Below, one piece after another: positions 33,460-42,339 of a DNA stretch of 64,000 bases. Made by a program: the position numbers and the translations under genes. Source of the stretch: Pseudomonas parafulva (GTDB taxonomy: Bacteria > Pseudomonadota > Gammaproteobacteria > Pseudomonadales > Pseudomonadaceae). Position 1 is the stretch's first letter. Each line of letters opens with the position of its first letter. Below the pieces are notes generated by a model. The model worked only from the letters and a program-made list of their open reading frames with translations, made no database searches and had not been told where the DNA came from. Location: assembly GCF_000800255.1 (NCBI RefSeq), contig NZ_CP009747.1, forward strand, positions 3,782,001-3,846,000. The letters are read 5' to 3'.

Positions 33460-33915
33460 ATGCCAGACACCCTCCCCCTGGACCACACCGACCGCCAGCT
33501 CATCGCCCTGCTGCAAATCAACGCCCGCGAAAGCGTGGCGACGCTGGCGCGTCAATTGGGTATCGCCCGCACCACGGTCACCTCGCGCCTGGCGCGGCTG
33601 GAAAAGCACAAGGTGATCACCGGCTATGGCGTGCGCCTGGGTCAGCGTCTGGCCGGCGGCGGTCTGCAAGCCTACGTCGGGATCAAGGTTCAGCCACGTG
33701 CCGGACGCGAGGTGGTGCGCCGGCTCTCGGCCATGGGCCAGGTGCAGCAACTGTGCGCGGTGAGTGGGGAGTTCGACTATGTGGCCTGGTTGCGCAGCGA
33801 CTCCCCCGAACAGCTCGACCAGTTACTCGACCAGATCGGCAGCCTTGAAGGGGTCGAGAAAACCACCACGTCGATCATCCTCAGCCACAAGGTGGATCGT
33901 GGCCAGGCGGTGTGA
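33460..33915 (+). CDS. Lrp/AsnC family transcriptional regulator
   Basis: Feast/famine regulator of 151 aa. The N-terminal winged helix (about 8-60) reads LDHTDRQLIALLQINARESVATLARQLGIARTTVTSRL, and the RAM ligand-binding domain (about 70-150) contains AYVGIKVQPRAGREVV and GEFDYVAWLRSDS. It precedes davBA on the same strand with 165 bases between, so it is the likely local regulator of lysine catabolism. A very strong dyad begins three bases after its stop codon. An inverted repeat CTCACTG/CAGTGAG (33289-33332) lies upstream of the gene. Confidence 0.9.
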   Translation: MPDTLPLDHTDRQLIALLQINARESVATLARQLGIARTTVTSRLARLEKHKVITGYGVRLGQRLAGGGLQAYVGIKVQPRAGREVVRRLSAMGQVQQLCAVSGEFDYVAWLRSDSPEQLDQLLDQIGSLEGVEKTTTSIILSHKVDRGQAV

Positions 33916-33918
33916 ACA

Positions 33919-33956
33919 TTCGTCATAACGCTTGACGCTCAAGTCGTTATGACGAA
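33919..33956. promoter_or_regulatory. 38-bp near-perfect palindrome between the Lrp gene and davB
   Basis: TTCGTCATAACG (33919-33930) and CGTTATGACGAA (33945-33956) are perfect complements, and the inner CTTGA-CGC-TCAAG continues the pairing, giving 17 base pairs with a single bulged T at 33944. A run of A, not T, follows on the plus strand, so it is not a usual intrinsic terminator for the Lrp gene. It may be an operator for davBA, lying 124 bases before davB, or an mRNA-stabilising hairpin. Confidence 0.6.
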
Positions 33957-34080
33957 AAAACAGGCATTTCGACGCCACTCTTGCTCTTAATAACGACCAT
34001 CCCTAGCCCTAAAATGATCGCCAGGCATTTCCTATACTCAGGCTCCGCCCTCTGCGCAGCCGCTCTGGCAAGGTCATCAG

Positions 34081-35763
34081 ATGAACAAGAAAAACCGCCA
34101 TCCCGCCGACGGCAAGCCCCCGGTGACCATCTTCGGCCCCGATTTTCCCTTCGCATTCGATGACTGGCTAGAGCACCCTGCCGGGCTCGGCAGTATTCCC
34201 GCCGAGCGGCAAGGCGAGGAAGTCGCCATCGTCGGCGCCGGGATCGCCGGTCTGGTGGCGGCCTACGAGCTGATGAAGCTGGGCCTCAAGCCGGTGGTGT
34301 ACGAGGCGTCGAAACTCGGGGGGCGGTTGCGCTCGCAGGCCTTCAACGGCACCGACGCCATCGTCGCCGAACTGGGCGGCATGCGCTTTCCAGTGTCCTC
34401 CACCGCCTTCTACCACTATGTCGACAAGCTGGGGCTGGAAACCCGCCCCTTCCCCAACCCGCTGACCCCGGCCTCACCCAGCACGGTGATTGATCTGGAG
34501 GGCCAGACCTATTACGCGGAAAACCCCGGCGATCTGCCACCGATCTTCCGCGAAGTGGCAGACGCCTGGGCCGACGCGCTGGAAGACCGCGCGTCCTTCG
34601 GCGAGATCCAGCAGGCGATCCGCGAGCGTGACGTACCGCGTCTGAAAGCGCTGTGGAATACGCTGGTTCCGCTATGGGACGACCGCACCTTCTATGACTT
34701 CGTCGCCACCTCCAAGGCCTTTGCCCAGTTGAGCTTCCAGCACCGCGAAGTATTCGGCCAAGTGGGCTTCGGCACTGGCGGCTGGGATTCGGACTTCCCC
34801 AATTCGATGCTGGAAATCTTCCGGGTGGTGATGACCAATTGCGACGATCACCAGCACCTGGTGGTCGGCGGCGTCGAGCAGGTGCCGCAGGGCATCTGGC
34901 GGCACGCCCCGGCGCAAGCGGCGCACTGGCCGGCCGGTACCAGCCTCAAGTCGCTGCACGGCGGTGCACCGCGCGCGGGGGTCAAGCGCATCGCGCGGGC
35001 CAGTGACGGGCGTCTGGCGGTCACCGACAACTACGGCGACTGCCGCCACTACGCGGCAGTGCTGACCACCTGCCAGAGCTGGCTGCTGACCACGCAGATC
35101 GACTGCGAGGAAGCGCTGTTCTCGCAGAAGATGTGGATGGCCCTGGACCGCACGCGCTACATGCAGTCGTCGAAGACCTTCGTCATGGTCGATCGGCCGT
35201 TCTGGAAAGACAAAGACCCGGAAACCGGCCGCGACCTGCTGAGCATGACCCTCACCGACCGCCTTACGCGCGGCACCTACCTGTTCGACAACGGCGACGA
35301 CAAGCCGGGGGTGATTTGCCTGTCCTATGCATGGATGAGCGATGCCCTGAAGATGCTGCCGCACCCCACCGAGAAACGTGTGCAACTGGCCCTGGACTCG
35401 CTGAAGAAGATCTACCCGAAGACCGACATCGCCGGGCATATCATCGGCGACCCGATCACCATTTCCTGGGAAGCCGATCCTTACTTCCTCGGCGCCTTCA
35501 AAGGCGCATTGCCGGGCCATTACCGCTACAACCAGCGCATGTACGCGCACTTCATGCAGCAGGATCTGCCGGCCGAGCAGCGCGGCATCTTCATCGCCGG
35601 CGACGATGTGTCCTGGACGCCGGCCTGGGTGGAAGGCGCGGTGCAGACTTCGCTGAATGCGGTGTGGGGTATCATGAACCACTTTGGCGGCCGCACACAT
35701 CCGGACAATCCAGGTCCTGGTGACGTGTTCGCCGACATCGGCCCCATCGCCCTGCCCGACTGA
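34081..35763 (+). CDS. davB: L-lysine 2-monooxygenase
   Basis: FAD enzyme that converts L-lysine, with O2, to 5-aminovaleramide and CO2, the first step of the delta-aminovalerate route. It is 560 aa. The dinucleotide fold is VAIVGAGIAGLVAAYELMKLG followed by VYEASKLGGRLRS, and ELGGMRFP and the C-terminal FIAGDDVSWTPAWVEGAVQTSLNAVWG are amine-oxidase signatures. The sequence closely follows P. putida DavB as I remember it, rather than tryptophan monooxygenase IaaM. It is followed by davA after 18 bases. Confidence 0.94.
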   Translation: MNKKNRHPADGKPPVTIFGPDFPFAFDDWLEHPAGLGSIPAERQGEEVAIVGAGIAGLVAAYELMKLGLKPVVYEASKLGGRLRSQAFNGTDAIVAELGGMRFPVSSTAFYHYVDKLGLETRPFPNPLTPASPSTVIDLEGQTYYAENPGDLPPIFREVADAWADALEDRASFGEIQQAIRERDVPRLKALWNTLVPLWDDRTFYDFVATSKAFAQLSFQHREVFGQVGFGTGGWDSDFPNSMLEIFRVVMTNCDDHQHLVVGGVEQVPQGIWRHAPAQAAHWPAGTSLKSLHGGAPRAGVKRIARASDGRLAVTDNYGDCRHYAAVLTTCQSWLLTTQIDCEEALFSQKMWMALDRTRYMQSSKTFVMVDRPFWKDKDPETGRDLLSMTLTDRLTRGTYLFDNGDDKPGVICLSYAWMSDALKMLPHPTEKRVQLALDSLKKIYPKTDIAGHIIGDPITISWEADPYFLGAFKGALPGHYRYNQRMYAHFMQQDLPAEQRGIFIAGDDVSWTPAWVEGAVQTSLNAVWGIMNHFGGRTHPDNPGPGDVFADIGPIALPD

Positions 35764-35781
35764 AAACCGCGAGGAAACGCC

Positions 35782-36576
35782 ATGCGCATCGCCCTGTTCC
35801 AAGGCGCGCCCAGGCCGCTGGACGTCTCTGGCAACCTAGACCGGTTGCGCGAACGGGCACATCAGGCGGCGGCGCAAGGTGCGCAGTTGCTGGTGTGCCC
35901 GGAAATGTTCCTGAGCGGTTACAACATCGGCGCCCAGGCCGTGCAGCGCCTGGCCGAGCCCGTCGATGGCCCATCGGCCCAGGCTGTGGGCGAGCTTGCA
36001 CAGGCGCAGAACATTGCCATCGTCTATGGCTATCCGGAGCAGGGCGAAGACGGCGCGGTCTACAACAGCGTGCAGTTGATCGACGCTCACGGCCGCCGAC
36101 TGTGCAACTACCGTAAGACGCACCTGTTCGGTGAACTGGACCGCACGATGTTCAGCCCCGGCGAGGAGCACTTCCCGGTGGTGGCGTTGAATGGCTGGAA
36201 GCTGGGGCTGCTGATCTGCTACGACATCGAGTTCCCCGAGAACGCCCGGCGCCTGGCGTTGAACGGTGCCGAGCTGATCCTGGTGCCGACCGCCAACATG
36301 GCGCCCTACGATTTCGTCTGCCAGGTGACCGTACGTTCGCGGGCGCAGGAGAACCAGTGCTACCTGGTGTACGCCAACTACTGCGGCTCGGAAGGTGAGA
36401 TCCAGTATTGCGGGCAGAGCAGCATCGTCGCGCCGGACGGCAGTCAACTGAGCCTGGCCGGGAATGAGGAAAGCCTTCTACTGGCAGACCTGTCACATCA
36501 CACGCTGAGGCAAGGACGCGAGGCCTTCCCGTATCTGGCCGACCTGCGGCACGACCTGCATCGCGTCCAGCGCTGA
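35782..36576 (+). CDS. davA: 5-aminovaleramidase (delta-aminovaleramidase)
   Basis: Carbon-nitrogen hydrolase of 264 aa that converts 5-aminovaleramide to 5-aminovalerate and ammonia. The catalytic triad of the family is visible: Glu in CPEMFLSGYN, Lys in YRKTHLFGELDR and Cys in LLICYDIEFPENAR. The start is ATG at 35782 with GAGGAAA upstream. It forms an operon with davB; the davTD genes for the next steps are not in the window. Confidence 0.94.
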   Translation: MRIALFQGAPRPLDVSGNLDRLRERAHQAAAQGAQLLVCPEMFLSGYNIGAQAVQRLAEPVDGPSAQAVGELAQAQNIAIVYGYPEQGEDGAVYNSVQLIDAHGRRLCNYRKTHLFGELDRTMFSPGEEHFPVVALNGWKLGLLICYDIEFPENARRLALNGAELILVPTANMAPYDFVCQVTVRSRAQENQCYLVYANYCGSEGEIQYCGQSSIVAPDGSQLSLAGNEESLLLADLSHHTLRQGREAFPYLADLRHDLHRVQR

Positions 36577-36618
36577 GCCGCCAGAGCTGCGGCGGCGCAA
36601 ATACGCTAGCATGCGCCC

Positions 36619-38937
36619 ATGACCGACCCGATCCGCACGTTGACCCTGGCCAACGGCCTGCACCTGACCTTGCGCCACGCGCCACGCCTCAAGCGCGCTG
36701 CCGCCGCCCTGCGGGTGCATGCCGGTAGCCACGATGCCCCGGCCAGATGGCCCGGCCTCGCGCATTTTCTCGAACACCTGTTCTTCCTCGGCACCGCCCG
36801 CTTTCCTTTGCAGGACGGCCTGATGCGTCATGTGCAGGCGGTCGGAGGTCAGGTGAATGCCAGCACCCGCGAGCGCACCACCGATTTTTTCTTCGAAGTG
36901 CCTGTCAGCGCCCTAGGCTCGGCACTGGAGCGCCTGTGCCAGATGCTGGCCGAGCCGGATCTGAGCGTCGAGCGCCAGCGCCACGAGCGTGAGGTGATCC
37001 ACGCCGAGTTCATCGCCTGGTCGCGCGACGACCAGGCGCAGCGCCAGTTCGCGCTGTTGCAGCGTGTGTCGCCGCGCCATCCGTTGAGTCGATTTCATGC
37101 AGGCAATCGATACAGCCTGGCCGTCCAGGATCCTGCCTTCCAACGGGCGCTGCTCGACTTCCACGCCCGTTTCTACCGGGGTAGCCACATTCACTTGAGC
37201 CTGTGCGGCCCGCAATCGCTGGACGCACTCGAAGCGTTGGCCCGACCGTTCGCCAACCTGTTCGCCAAAGGTCCAGCGCAGGCACAGCAACCGCCTCCCG
37301 CCCTGCTCGACGCGCCCTGGGTCGAACACCCGGCCACGGCGGGCTGTCTGGAGCTGCTCTTTGCCCACGACGCGCTGCCGCCGGGCGCCGCACAGGCGTT
37401 GGAACTGCTGCTGTCCTGCTTGAACGACAGCCGCCCCGGTGGCTGGCTCGACGCCTTGCGCCAACGCGGCTGGCTGCGGGACGTCCACAGCGAGACGCTG
37501 TACGCCTTCGCCGGACAGGTGCTCTGGCACATTCGATTGCATCTGAGCGATGACGCTCCGCCAGCAGAAGTCCGCGACCTGCTGCACGGCTGGCTCGGCA
37601 GCTTGCGTCAGTCGAGCGCCACGCGACTCAATGACGAATTCGGGCGCTTGCAACAGCGCCGCGAACAAGCCGCCAGCGCCCTGGAGCTGGCGCGTCGAGA
37701 CAGCGCCGACACCCCGTTCGCGGCATTGGACGCACAAGCGCTCGAGGCCTTCCAAGCACTGCTCGCAGATCTTCCCGCCAGCGCCCACGGCCACTGGCCG
37801 CCACCTGACGATGAGCCGTTGCTGCGGGCTGACCTGCCGGGCGCACGTGCCGGCCTGCCCGACGACGTGGCGATCAGCGCGTTGCTGCCACCTGAGCGTG
37901 GCCTGGCGACGCTCTACCTGCATTGGTTTATCGCCTCGCCGCTGCGCGAGCGCTTCCATCACGTCCTGTCGCAAAACCTGCGACCCTTGCTCGAACGTGC
38001 CCATCGCGCCTCGCTGCAATTGGACTTCAGCCGGGAGGGCGAGCACTGGCAACTGCGCTGTGCGGGCAGCCCGGGCGCAGTGATTCGCACCGTCGCCCTG
38101 GCACTGGAGGCTCTGCGCCAGCCGAGCGCTGAACTGTTACGCACTCCAGCGCCCAGCAAAGCGCCGCAAATACCGATCCGAGCGCTGCTGAGCGCGCTGC
38201 CCGATCATCTGCACGGCAGGGCCGCGCCGCCTCAACCGGCGAGCCTGCTGGATCAGTCGATGCTCGACCAGCTCTGGGCCAGCGCCCCTCGGCAAGGCCT
38301 CGCCATCGGCTTCGACCTCACCGCGCAAGCCGCGCTCGGCGCTGTGCTCAAGCACGCGCCTGGAAAGCCTGGCGGGCGGCCCTCAGCCCCGACACACTCG
38401 CCGGGCCGGCGTTGGGTGCGGCACGCCACAGGCGGCAGCGAGCATGCCCTTGTGCTGTTCTGCCCGCTGCCCAACGCCGCCGAGGGCCCTGGTCGGCTGC
38501 TGGCGCAAGCGCTGCAAGGGCTGGTGTATCAGCGCCTGCGCGTGGAGTTGCAGTTGGGCTATGCGGTGTTCAGTGCCTTTCGTCAGATCCAGGGCCAAGG
38601 CGGCTTGCTGTTCGGCGTGCAATCGCCGAAGGCGAGCCCCGCGCAGATTCTCGATCATCTCTTCACAGTGCTGAACGAAGGAGTAACGCTCGACACGGCC
38701 GCCCAGGCAGCCCTGGCGGCGCAGTTCGACGAACCGGCGATGCCCAATGCCGAGGTCGCGCACTGGGCTTGGCAGACATATCTGGCTACAGAGCCGACAG
38801 ACCTTTCCCGGCTCCAGCGGTCTATTCTCAACACCACTCAGCCTTTACTGGATGAACTGCTGAAAAGCCTGCTGGACGCCGATCATGGTTGGCTTTGCCT
38901 GGCTAACGGCGAGCCCCCGGATGAGCGCTGGCAATAA
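36619..38937 (+). CDS. pqqF: PQQ-associated M16 metallopeptidase PqqF
   Basis: Zinc peptidase of the pitrilysin/insulinase family, 772 aa, thought to cleave the PqqA peptide during PQQ synthesis. The inverted zinc motif HFLEH is at residues 49-53 (H49, E52, H53) and the distal Glu is near residue 130 in EREVIHAEFIAW. The remaining length covers the inactive second half of the clamshell. It sits directly upstream of pqqA on the same strand, the Pseudomonas order F-A-B-C-D-E-H. Confidence 0.92.
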   Translation: MTDPIRTLTLANGLHLTLRHAPRLKRAAAALRVHAGSHDAPARWPGLAHFLEHLFFLGTARFPLQDGLMRHVQAVGGQVNASTRERTTDFFFEVPVSALGSALERLCQMLAEPDLSVERQRHEREVIHAEFIAWSRDDQAQRQFALLQRVSPRHPLSRFHAGNRYSLAVQDPAFQRALLDFHARFYRGSHIHLSLCGPQSLDALEALARPFANLFAKGPAQAQQPPPALLDAPWVEHPATAGCLELLFAHDALPPGAAQALELLLSCLNDSRPGGWLDALRQRGWLRDVHSETLYAFAGQVLWHIRLHLSDDAPPAEVRDLLHGWLGSLRQSSATRLNDEFGRLQQRREQAASALELARRDSADTPFAALDAQALEAFQALLADLPASAHGHWPPPDDEPLLRADLPGARAGLPDDVAISALLPPERGLATLYLHWFIASPLRERFHHVLSQNLRPLLERAHRASLQLDFSREGEHWQLRCAGSPGAVIRTVALALEALRQPSAELLRTPAPSKAPQIPIRALLSALPDHLHGRAAPPQPASLLDQSMLDQLWASAPRQGLAIGFDLTAQAALGAVLKHAPGKPGGRPSAPTHSPGRRWVRHATGGSEHALVLFCPLPNAAEGPGRLLAQALQGLVYQRLRVELQLGYAVFSAFRQIQGQGGLLFGVQSPKASPAQILDHLFTVLNEGVTLDTAAQAALAAQFDEPAMPNAEVAHWAWQTYLATEPTDLSRLQRSILNTTQPLLDELLKSLLDADHGWLCLANGEPPDERWQ

Positions 38938-39016
38938 CCCAACCCACGCCGGGATTGTTACCTCAAACGCAACGGCGCTTTTCCAAGAATTAACCATTGC
39001 GTACAAAGTTTTCTTG

Positions 39017-39022
39017 TAAGAT
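39017..39022 (+). promoter_or_regulatory. Candidate -10 box of the pqqA promoter
   Basis: TAAGAT in an A/T-rich patch, 93 bases before pqqA, in the 177-base gap after pqqF. An upstream TTGCG at 38997-39001 would be a poor -35 with short spacing, so an activator may be needed. Confidence 0.35.
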
Positions 39023-39114
39023 AGCGCAATCTCAGCCAATGGAACCTCCTGCTCCAGGCGGCGCCCAAGTAGATAGCTGACACCACCCCAACCCTATCCG
39101 GAAGGAGCACCACC

Positions 39115-39192
39115 ATGACCACCTGGACCAAACCTGCCTACACCGACCTGCGCATCGGCTTCGAAGTCACCATGTACTTCGCCAACCGTTAA
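39115..39192 (+). CDS. pqqA: PQQ precursor peptide PqqA
   Basis: Ribosomally made 25-residue precursor whose Glu and Tyr side chains become the PQQ skeleton. The peptide contains the required E-x-x-x-Y (E17 and Y21 in FEVTMYF), with the leader [10 protein letters not shown] as in other PqqA peptides. ATG at 39115 is preceded by GGAAGGAG about ten bases upstream. It is too short for most gene callers. A hairpin with a T-rich tail follows 15 bases after its stop. Confidence 0.96.
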
Positions 39193-39207
39193 GCAGCGCT
39201 GCAGTGC

Positions 39208-39238
39208 AACGCCTCGGCCCGCCGGGGCGTTTTCGTTT
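39208..39238 (+). terminator. Attenuator-like hairpin between pqqA and pqqB
   Basis: AACGCCTCGG pairs with CCGGGGCGTT (one G-U pair) across CCCG and is followed by TTCGTTT. It stands between pqqA and pqqB in one transcript, so it should let only part of transcription continue, giving an excess of the precursor peptide over the enzymes. Confidence 0.75.
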
Positions 39239-39270
39239 CATGGACAGGGTCGTCCGGCAAGAGAGTAGCC

Positions 39271-40182
39271 ATGTATATCCAGATTCTCGGTTCCGCCGCC
39301 GGCGGCGGCTTCCCCCAGTGGAACTGCAACTGCGTCAACTGCAAGGGTTTTCGTGATGGCAGCCTGCGCGCCACCGCCCGCACCCAGTCGTCCATCGCCC
39401 TGTCCGACGACGGCGAACACTGGATCCTGTGCAACGCCTCGCCGGACATCCGCGCCCAGCTCCAGGCCTTCGCGCCGATGCAACCGGCGCGCGCCCTGCG
39501 CGACACCGGCATCGACGCTATCGTGCTGCTCGACAGCCAGATCGACCACACCACCGGGTTGCTCAGCCTGCGCGAGGGCTGCCCGCACCAGGTCTGGTGC
39601 ACCGACATGGTCCACCAGGACCTGAGCACCGGCTTCCCGCTGTTCACCATGCTCAGCCACTGGAACGGCGGGTTGCAGTGGAACCGCATCGAACTGCAGG
39701 GCAGCTTCGTCATTCCGGCCTGCCCGAACCTCAGGTTCACCCCCTTCCCGCTGCGTAGCGCCGCACCGCCCTACTCGCCGCACCGCTTCGACCCGCACCC
39801 AGGCGACAACCTCGGCCTGCTGGTCGAGGACACCCGCACCGGCGGCAAGCTGTTCTATGCCCCAGGGCTGGGCCAGGTCGATGCCGCGCTGCTGGAGATG
39901 ATGCACGGCGCCGACTGCCTGCTGGTGGACGGCACCCTGTGGGAAGACGATGAAATGCAACGTCGCGGCGTCGGCACCCGTACCGGCCGCGAGATGGGTC
40001 ACCTGGCGCAGAACGGCCCTGGCGGCATGCTCGAAGTGCTCGACGGCTTCGCGCGCCAGCGCAAGGTGCTTATCCACATCAACAACACCAACCCGATCCT
40101 CGACGAGGCGTCGCCCGAGCGCGCCGAAGTCCTGCGCCGCGGCGTGGAAGTGGCCTACGATGGCATGAGCATCGAGTTGTAA
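39271..40182 (+). CDS. pqqB: PQQ biosynthesis protein PqqB
   Basis: Metallo-beta-lactamase-fold protein of 303 aa; the family acts as an iron-dependent hydroxylase on the diamino-acid intermediate. The N-terminus has a CX(1)CX(2)C-like zinc site in [11 protein letters not shown], and the altered metal motif [12 protein letters not shown] replaces the usual HXHXDH. Further segments are [11 protein letters not shown] and [11 protein letters not shown]. The start is ATG at 39271. pqqC begins nine bases after its stop. Confidence 0.94.
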   Translation: MYIQILGSAAGGGFPQWNCNCVNCKGFRDGSLRATARTQSSIALSDDGEHWILCNASPDIRAQLQAFAPMQPARALRDTGIDAIVLLDSQIDHTTGLLSLREGCPHQVWCTDMVHQDLSTGFPLFTMLSHWNGGLQWNRIELQGSFVIPACPNLRFTPFPLRSAAPPYSPHRFDPHPGDNLGLLVEDTRTGGKLFYAPGLGQVDAALLEMMHGADCLLVDGTLWEDDEMQRRGVGTRTGREMGHLAQNGPGGMLEVLDGFARQRKVLIHINNTNPILDEASPERAEVLRRGVEVAYDGMSIEL

Positions 40183-40191
40183 GGAGCCCCG

Positions 40192-40947
40192 ATGAGCGAC
40201 GCATTGCCGATGTCCCCTGCCGAGTTCGAGCAGGCCCTGCGCGCCAAGGGCGCCTACTACCATATTCATCACCCGTATCACGTGGCCATGTACCAAGGCC
40301 GCGCCACCCGCGAGCAGATTCAGGGCTGGGTGGCCAACCGCTTCTATTACCAAGTGAACATCCCGATGAAGGATGCTGCGATCCTGGCCAACTGCCCGGA
40401 CCGTGAAGTCCGCCGCGAGTGGATTCAACGCCTGCTCGACCACGACGGCGCACCCGGCGAGGACGGTGGCATCGAAGCCTGGCTGCGCCTCGGCCAGGCA
40501 GTGGGCCTCGACCCGGAGCAACTGCGGTCCCAGGAACTGGTACTGCCCGGCGTGCGCTTCGCCGTCGATGCCTACGTCAACTTCGCCCGCCGCGCCAGTT
40601 GGCAGGAAGCGGCCAGCAGTTCGCTGACCGAACTGTTCGCGCCGCAGATTCACCAGTCGCGCCTGGACAGTTGGCCGCAGCACTACCCGTGGATCGATCC
40701 GGCTGGCTACGAGTACTTCCGCACGCGCCTGGGCCAGGCCCGCCGTGATGTGGAGCACGGTCTGTCGATCACCCTGCAGCACTACACCAGCGCCGAGGGC
40801 CAGGCGCGCATGCTGGAAATTCTGCAATTCAAGCTGGATATTCTCTGGAGCATGCTCGATGCCATGAGCATGGCCTACGAACTGAACCGCCCGCCGTATC
40901 ACAGCGTCACAAGCGAACGTGTCTGGCACAAGGGGATCGCACCATGA
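40192..40947 (+). CDS. pqqC: Pyrroloquinoline-quinone synthase PqqC
   Basis: Cofactor-free oxidase of 251 aa that performs ring closure and the final eight-electron oxidation to PQQ. It is an all-helical TENA/heme-oxygenase-like fold with conserved [22 protein letters not shown] and [10 protein letters not shown]. The stop overlaps the pqqD start by four bases. Confidence 0.96.
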   Translation: MSDALPMSPAEFEQALRAKGAYYHIHHPYHVAMYQGRATREQIQGWVANRFYYQVNIPMKDAAILANCPDREVRREWIQRLLDHDGAPGEDGGIEAWLRLGQAVGLDPEQLRSQELVLPGVRFAVDAYVNFARRASWQEAASSSLTELFAPQIHQSRLDSWPQHYPWIDPAGYEYFRTRLGQARRDVEHGLSITLQHYTSAEGQARMLEILQFKLDILWSMLDAMSMAYELNRPPYHSVTSERVWHKGIAP

Positions 40948-41219
40948 GTCTCGACCGCAACCAGGTGCCGAACTGGCGCCCGGGCTACCGTTTCCAGTAC
41001 GAGCCCGCCCAGCAAGGCCATGTGCTGCTGTACCCCGAGGGCATGATCAAGCTCAACGACAGCGCCGGGCTCATCGGCGGGTTGATCGATGGCCAGCGCT
41101 CTGTCGCCGCGATCATCGCCGAGCTGGAACAGCAGTTCCCCGGCATTCCCCAGGTGGCCGAGGACATCGAGCAGTTCATGGAGGTGGCCCGTGCCGAACA
41201 CTGGATCGTCCTCGCCTGA
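40944..41219 (+). CDS. pqqD: PqqA-binding chaperone PqqD
   Basis: Small RiPP-recognition protein of 91 aa that binds PqqA and presents it to the radical SAM enzyme PqqE. Typical segments are [29 protein letters not shown] and the winged-helix remainder. It overlaps pqqC by four bases and pqqE by 29 bases, consistent with fixed stoichiometry. Confidence 0.95.
   Translation: MSLDRNQVPNWRPGYRFQYEPAQQGHVLLYPEGMIKLNDSAGLIGGLIDGQRSVAAIIAELEQQFPGIPQVAEDIEQFMEVARAEHWIVLA
41180..41184 (+). promoter_or_regulatory. Ribosome binding site that sets the pqqE start
   Basis: GGAGG inside the end of pqqD, six bases before GTG at 41191-41193. It supports this GTG over a second GTG at 41221 just after the pqqD stop. 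Confidence 0.7.
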
Positions 41220-42339
41220 AGTGCCGGTGGGCTTGCCGCTCTGGCTGCTGGCGGAACTGACCTACCGCTGCCCGCTGCAATGCCCCTATTGCTCGAACCC
41301 GCTCGACTTCGCCGAACAAGGCAAGGAACTGAGTACCGAGCAGTGGTTCAAGGTGATGGCCGAAGCCCGCGAAATGGGCGCGGCGCAGATCGGTTTCTCC
41401 GGCGGTGAGCCGCTGGTGCGCCAAGACCTTGCCGAGCTGATCGGCGAAGCTCGGCGCCTGGGCTACTACACCAACCTGATCACCTCCGGCATCGGTTTGA
41501 CCGAACAGAAGATCGCCGCCTTCCGCCAGGCTGGGCTGGACCACATCCAGATCAGCTTCCAGGCCAGCGACGAGCAGGTGAACAACCTGCTGGCCGGCTC
41601 GAAAAAAGCGTTTGCGCAGAAGCTGGAGATGGCGCGGGCAGTGAAGGCCCATGGGTATCCGATGGTGCTCAACTTCGTCACGCACCGGCACAACATCGAC
41701 CGCATCGACCGCATCATCGAGCTGTGCCTGGCCCTGGAGGCCGACTTCGTCGAGCTCGCCACCTGCCAGTTCTACGGCTGGGCGCACCTCAATCGCCTCG
41801 GCCTGCTGCCGACCCGCGAACAGCTCGAACGCGCCGAACGGATCACCAACGAGTACCGTGACCGGCTCAAGGCCGAAGGTCATCCGTGCAAGCTGATCTT
41901 CGTCACCCCGGATTACTACGAAGAGCGCCCCAAGGCCTGCATGAACGGCTGGGGCAGCCTGTTTCTCACCGTCACCCCGGATGGCACCGCGCTGCCCTGC
42001 CACGGCGCGCGGCAATTGCCGGTGCAGTTTCCCAACGTGCGCGAGCATGACCTGCGCCACATCTGGTACGACTCCTTCGGTTTCAACCGCTTCCGCGGCT
42101 ACGACTGGATGCCCGAGCCTTGCCGGTCGTGCGACGAAAAGGAAAAGGACTTCGGCGGCTGTCGCTGCCAGGCCTTCATGCTCACGGGTGATGCCAGCAA
42201 GGCCGATCCGGTGTGCGCCAAGTCGCCGGACCACGGCATCATTCTCAAGGCGCGCGAAGAGGCGCAGACCGCGCAAATGGAGATCGAGCAGATGACCTTC
42301 CGCAACGAGCGCAACTCCCGGGTCATCGCCCGTGGCTGA
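41191..42339 (+). CDS. pqqE: PqqA peptide cyclase (radical SAM enzyme) PqqE
   Basis: Forms the carbon-carbon bond between Glu and Tyr of PqqA; 382 aa. The radical SAM cluster motif is CPLQCPYC (CX3CX2C), followed by [12 protein letters not shown]-terminal SPASM cysteines appear in [27 protein letters not shown] and later. I chose GTG at 41191 with GGAGG six bases upstream, inside pqqD; GTG 41221 would give a 372-residue form. The stop overlaps the next gene by eight bases. Confidence 0.94.
   Translation: MPNTGSSSPEVPVGLPLWLLAELTYRCPLQCPYCSNPLDFAEQGKELSTEQWFKVMAEAREMGAAQIGFSGGEPLVRQDLAELIGEARRLGYYTNLITSGIGLTEQKIAAFRQAGLDHIQISFQASDEQVNNLLAGSKKAFAQKLEMARAVKAHGYPMVLNFVTHRHNIDRIDRIIELCLALEADFVELATCQFYGWAHLNRLGLLPTREQLERAERITNEYRDRLKAEGHPCKLIFVTPDYYEERPKACMNGWGSLFLTVTPDGTALPCHGARQLPVQFPNVREHDLRHIWYDSFGFNRFRGYDWMPEPCRSCDEKEKDFGGCRCQAFMLTGDASKADPVCAKSPDHGIILKAREEAQTAQMEIEQMTFRNERNSRVIARG

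Noticed and set aside
33145..33460. tRNA-Ile2 as an integration site for a mobile island
   Set aside because: No integrase, no direct repeat of the tRNA 3' end and no composition break follow. The downstream genes are ordinary chromosomal ones.
33919..33960. Intrinsic terminator of the Lrp gene
   Set aside because: The hairpin is strong, but the following bases are A residues and no U-tract would form in the transcript.
33957..34080. Lysine riboswitch before davB
   Set aside because: The gap is too short and lacks the conserved L-box core; lysine riboswitches control synthesis or transport rather than this pathway.
34081..35763. Tryptophan 2-monooxygenase (auxin synthesis) as the identity of the amine oxidase
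   Set aside because: The adjacent amidase, Lrp regulator and close match to DavB favour lysine 2-monooxygenase.
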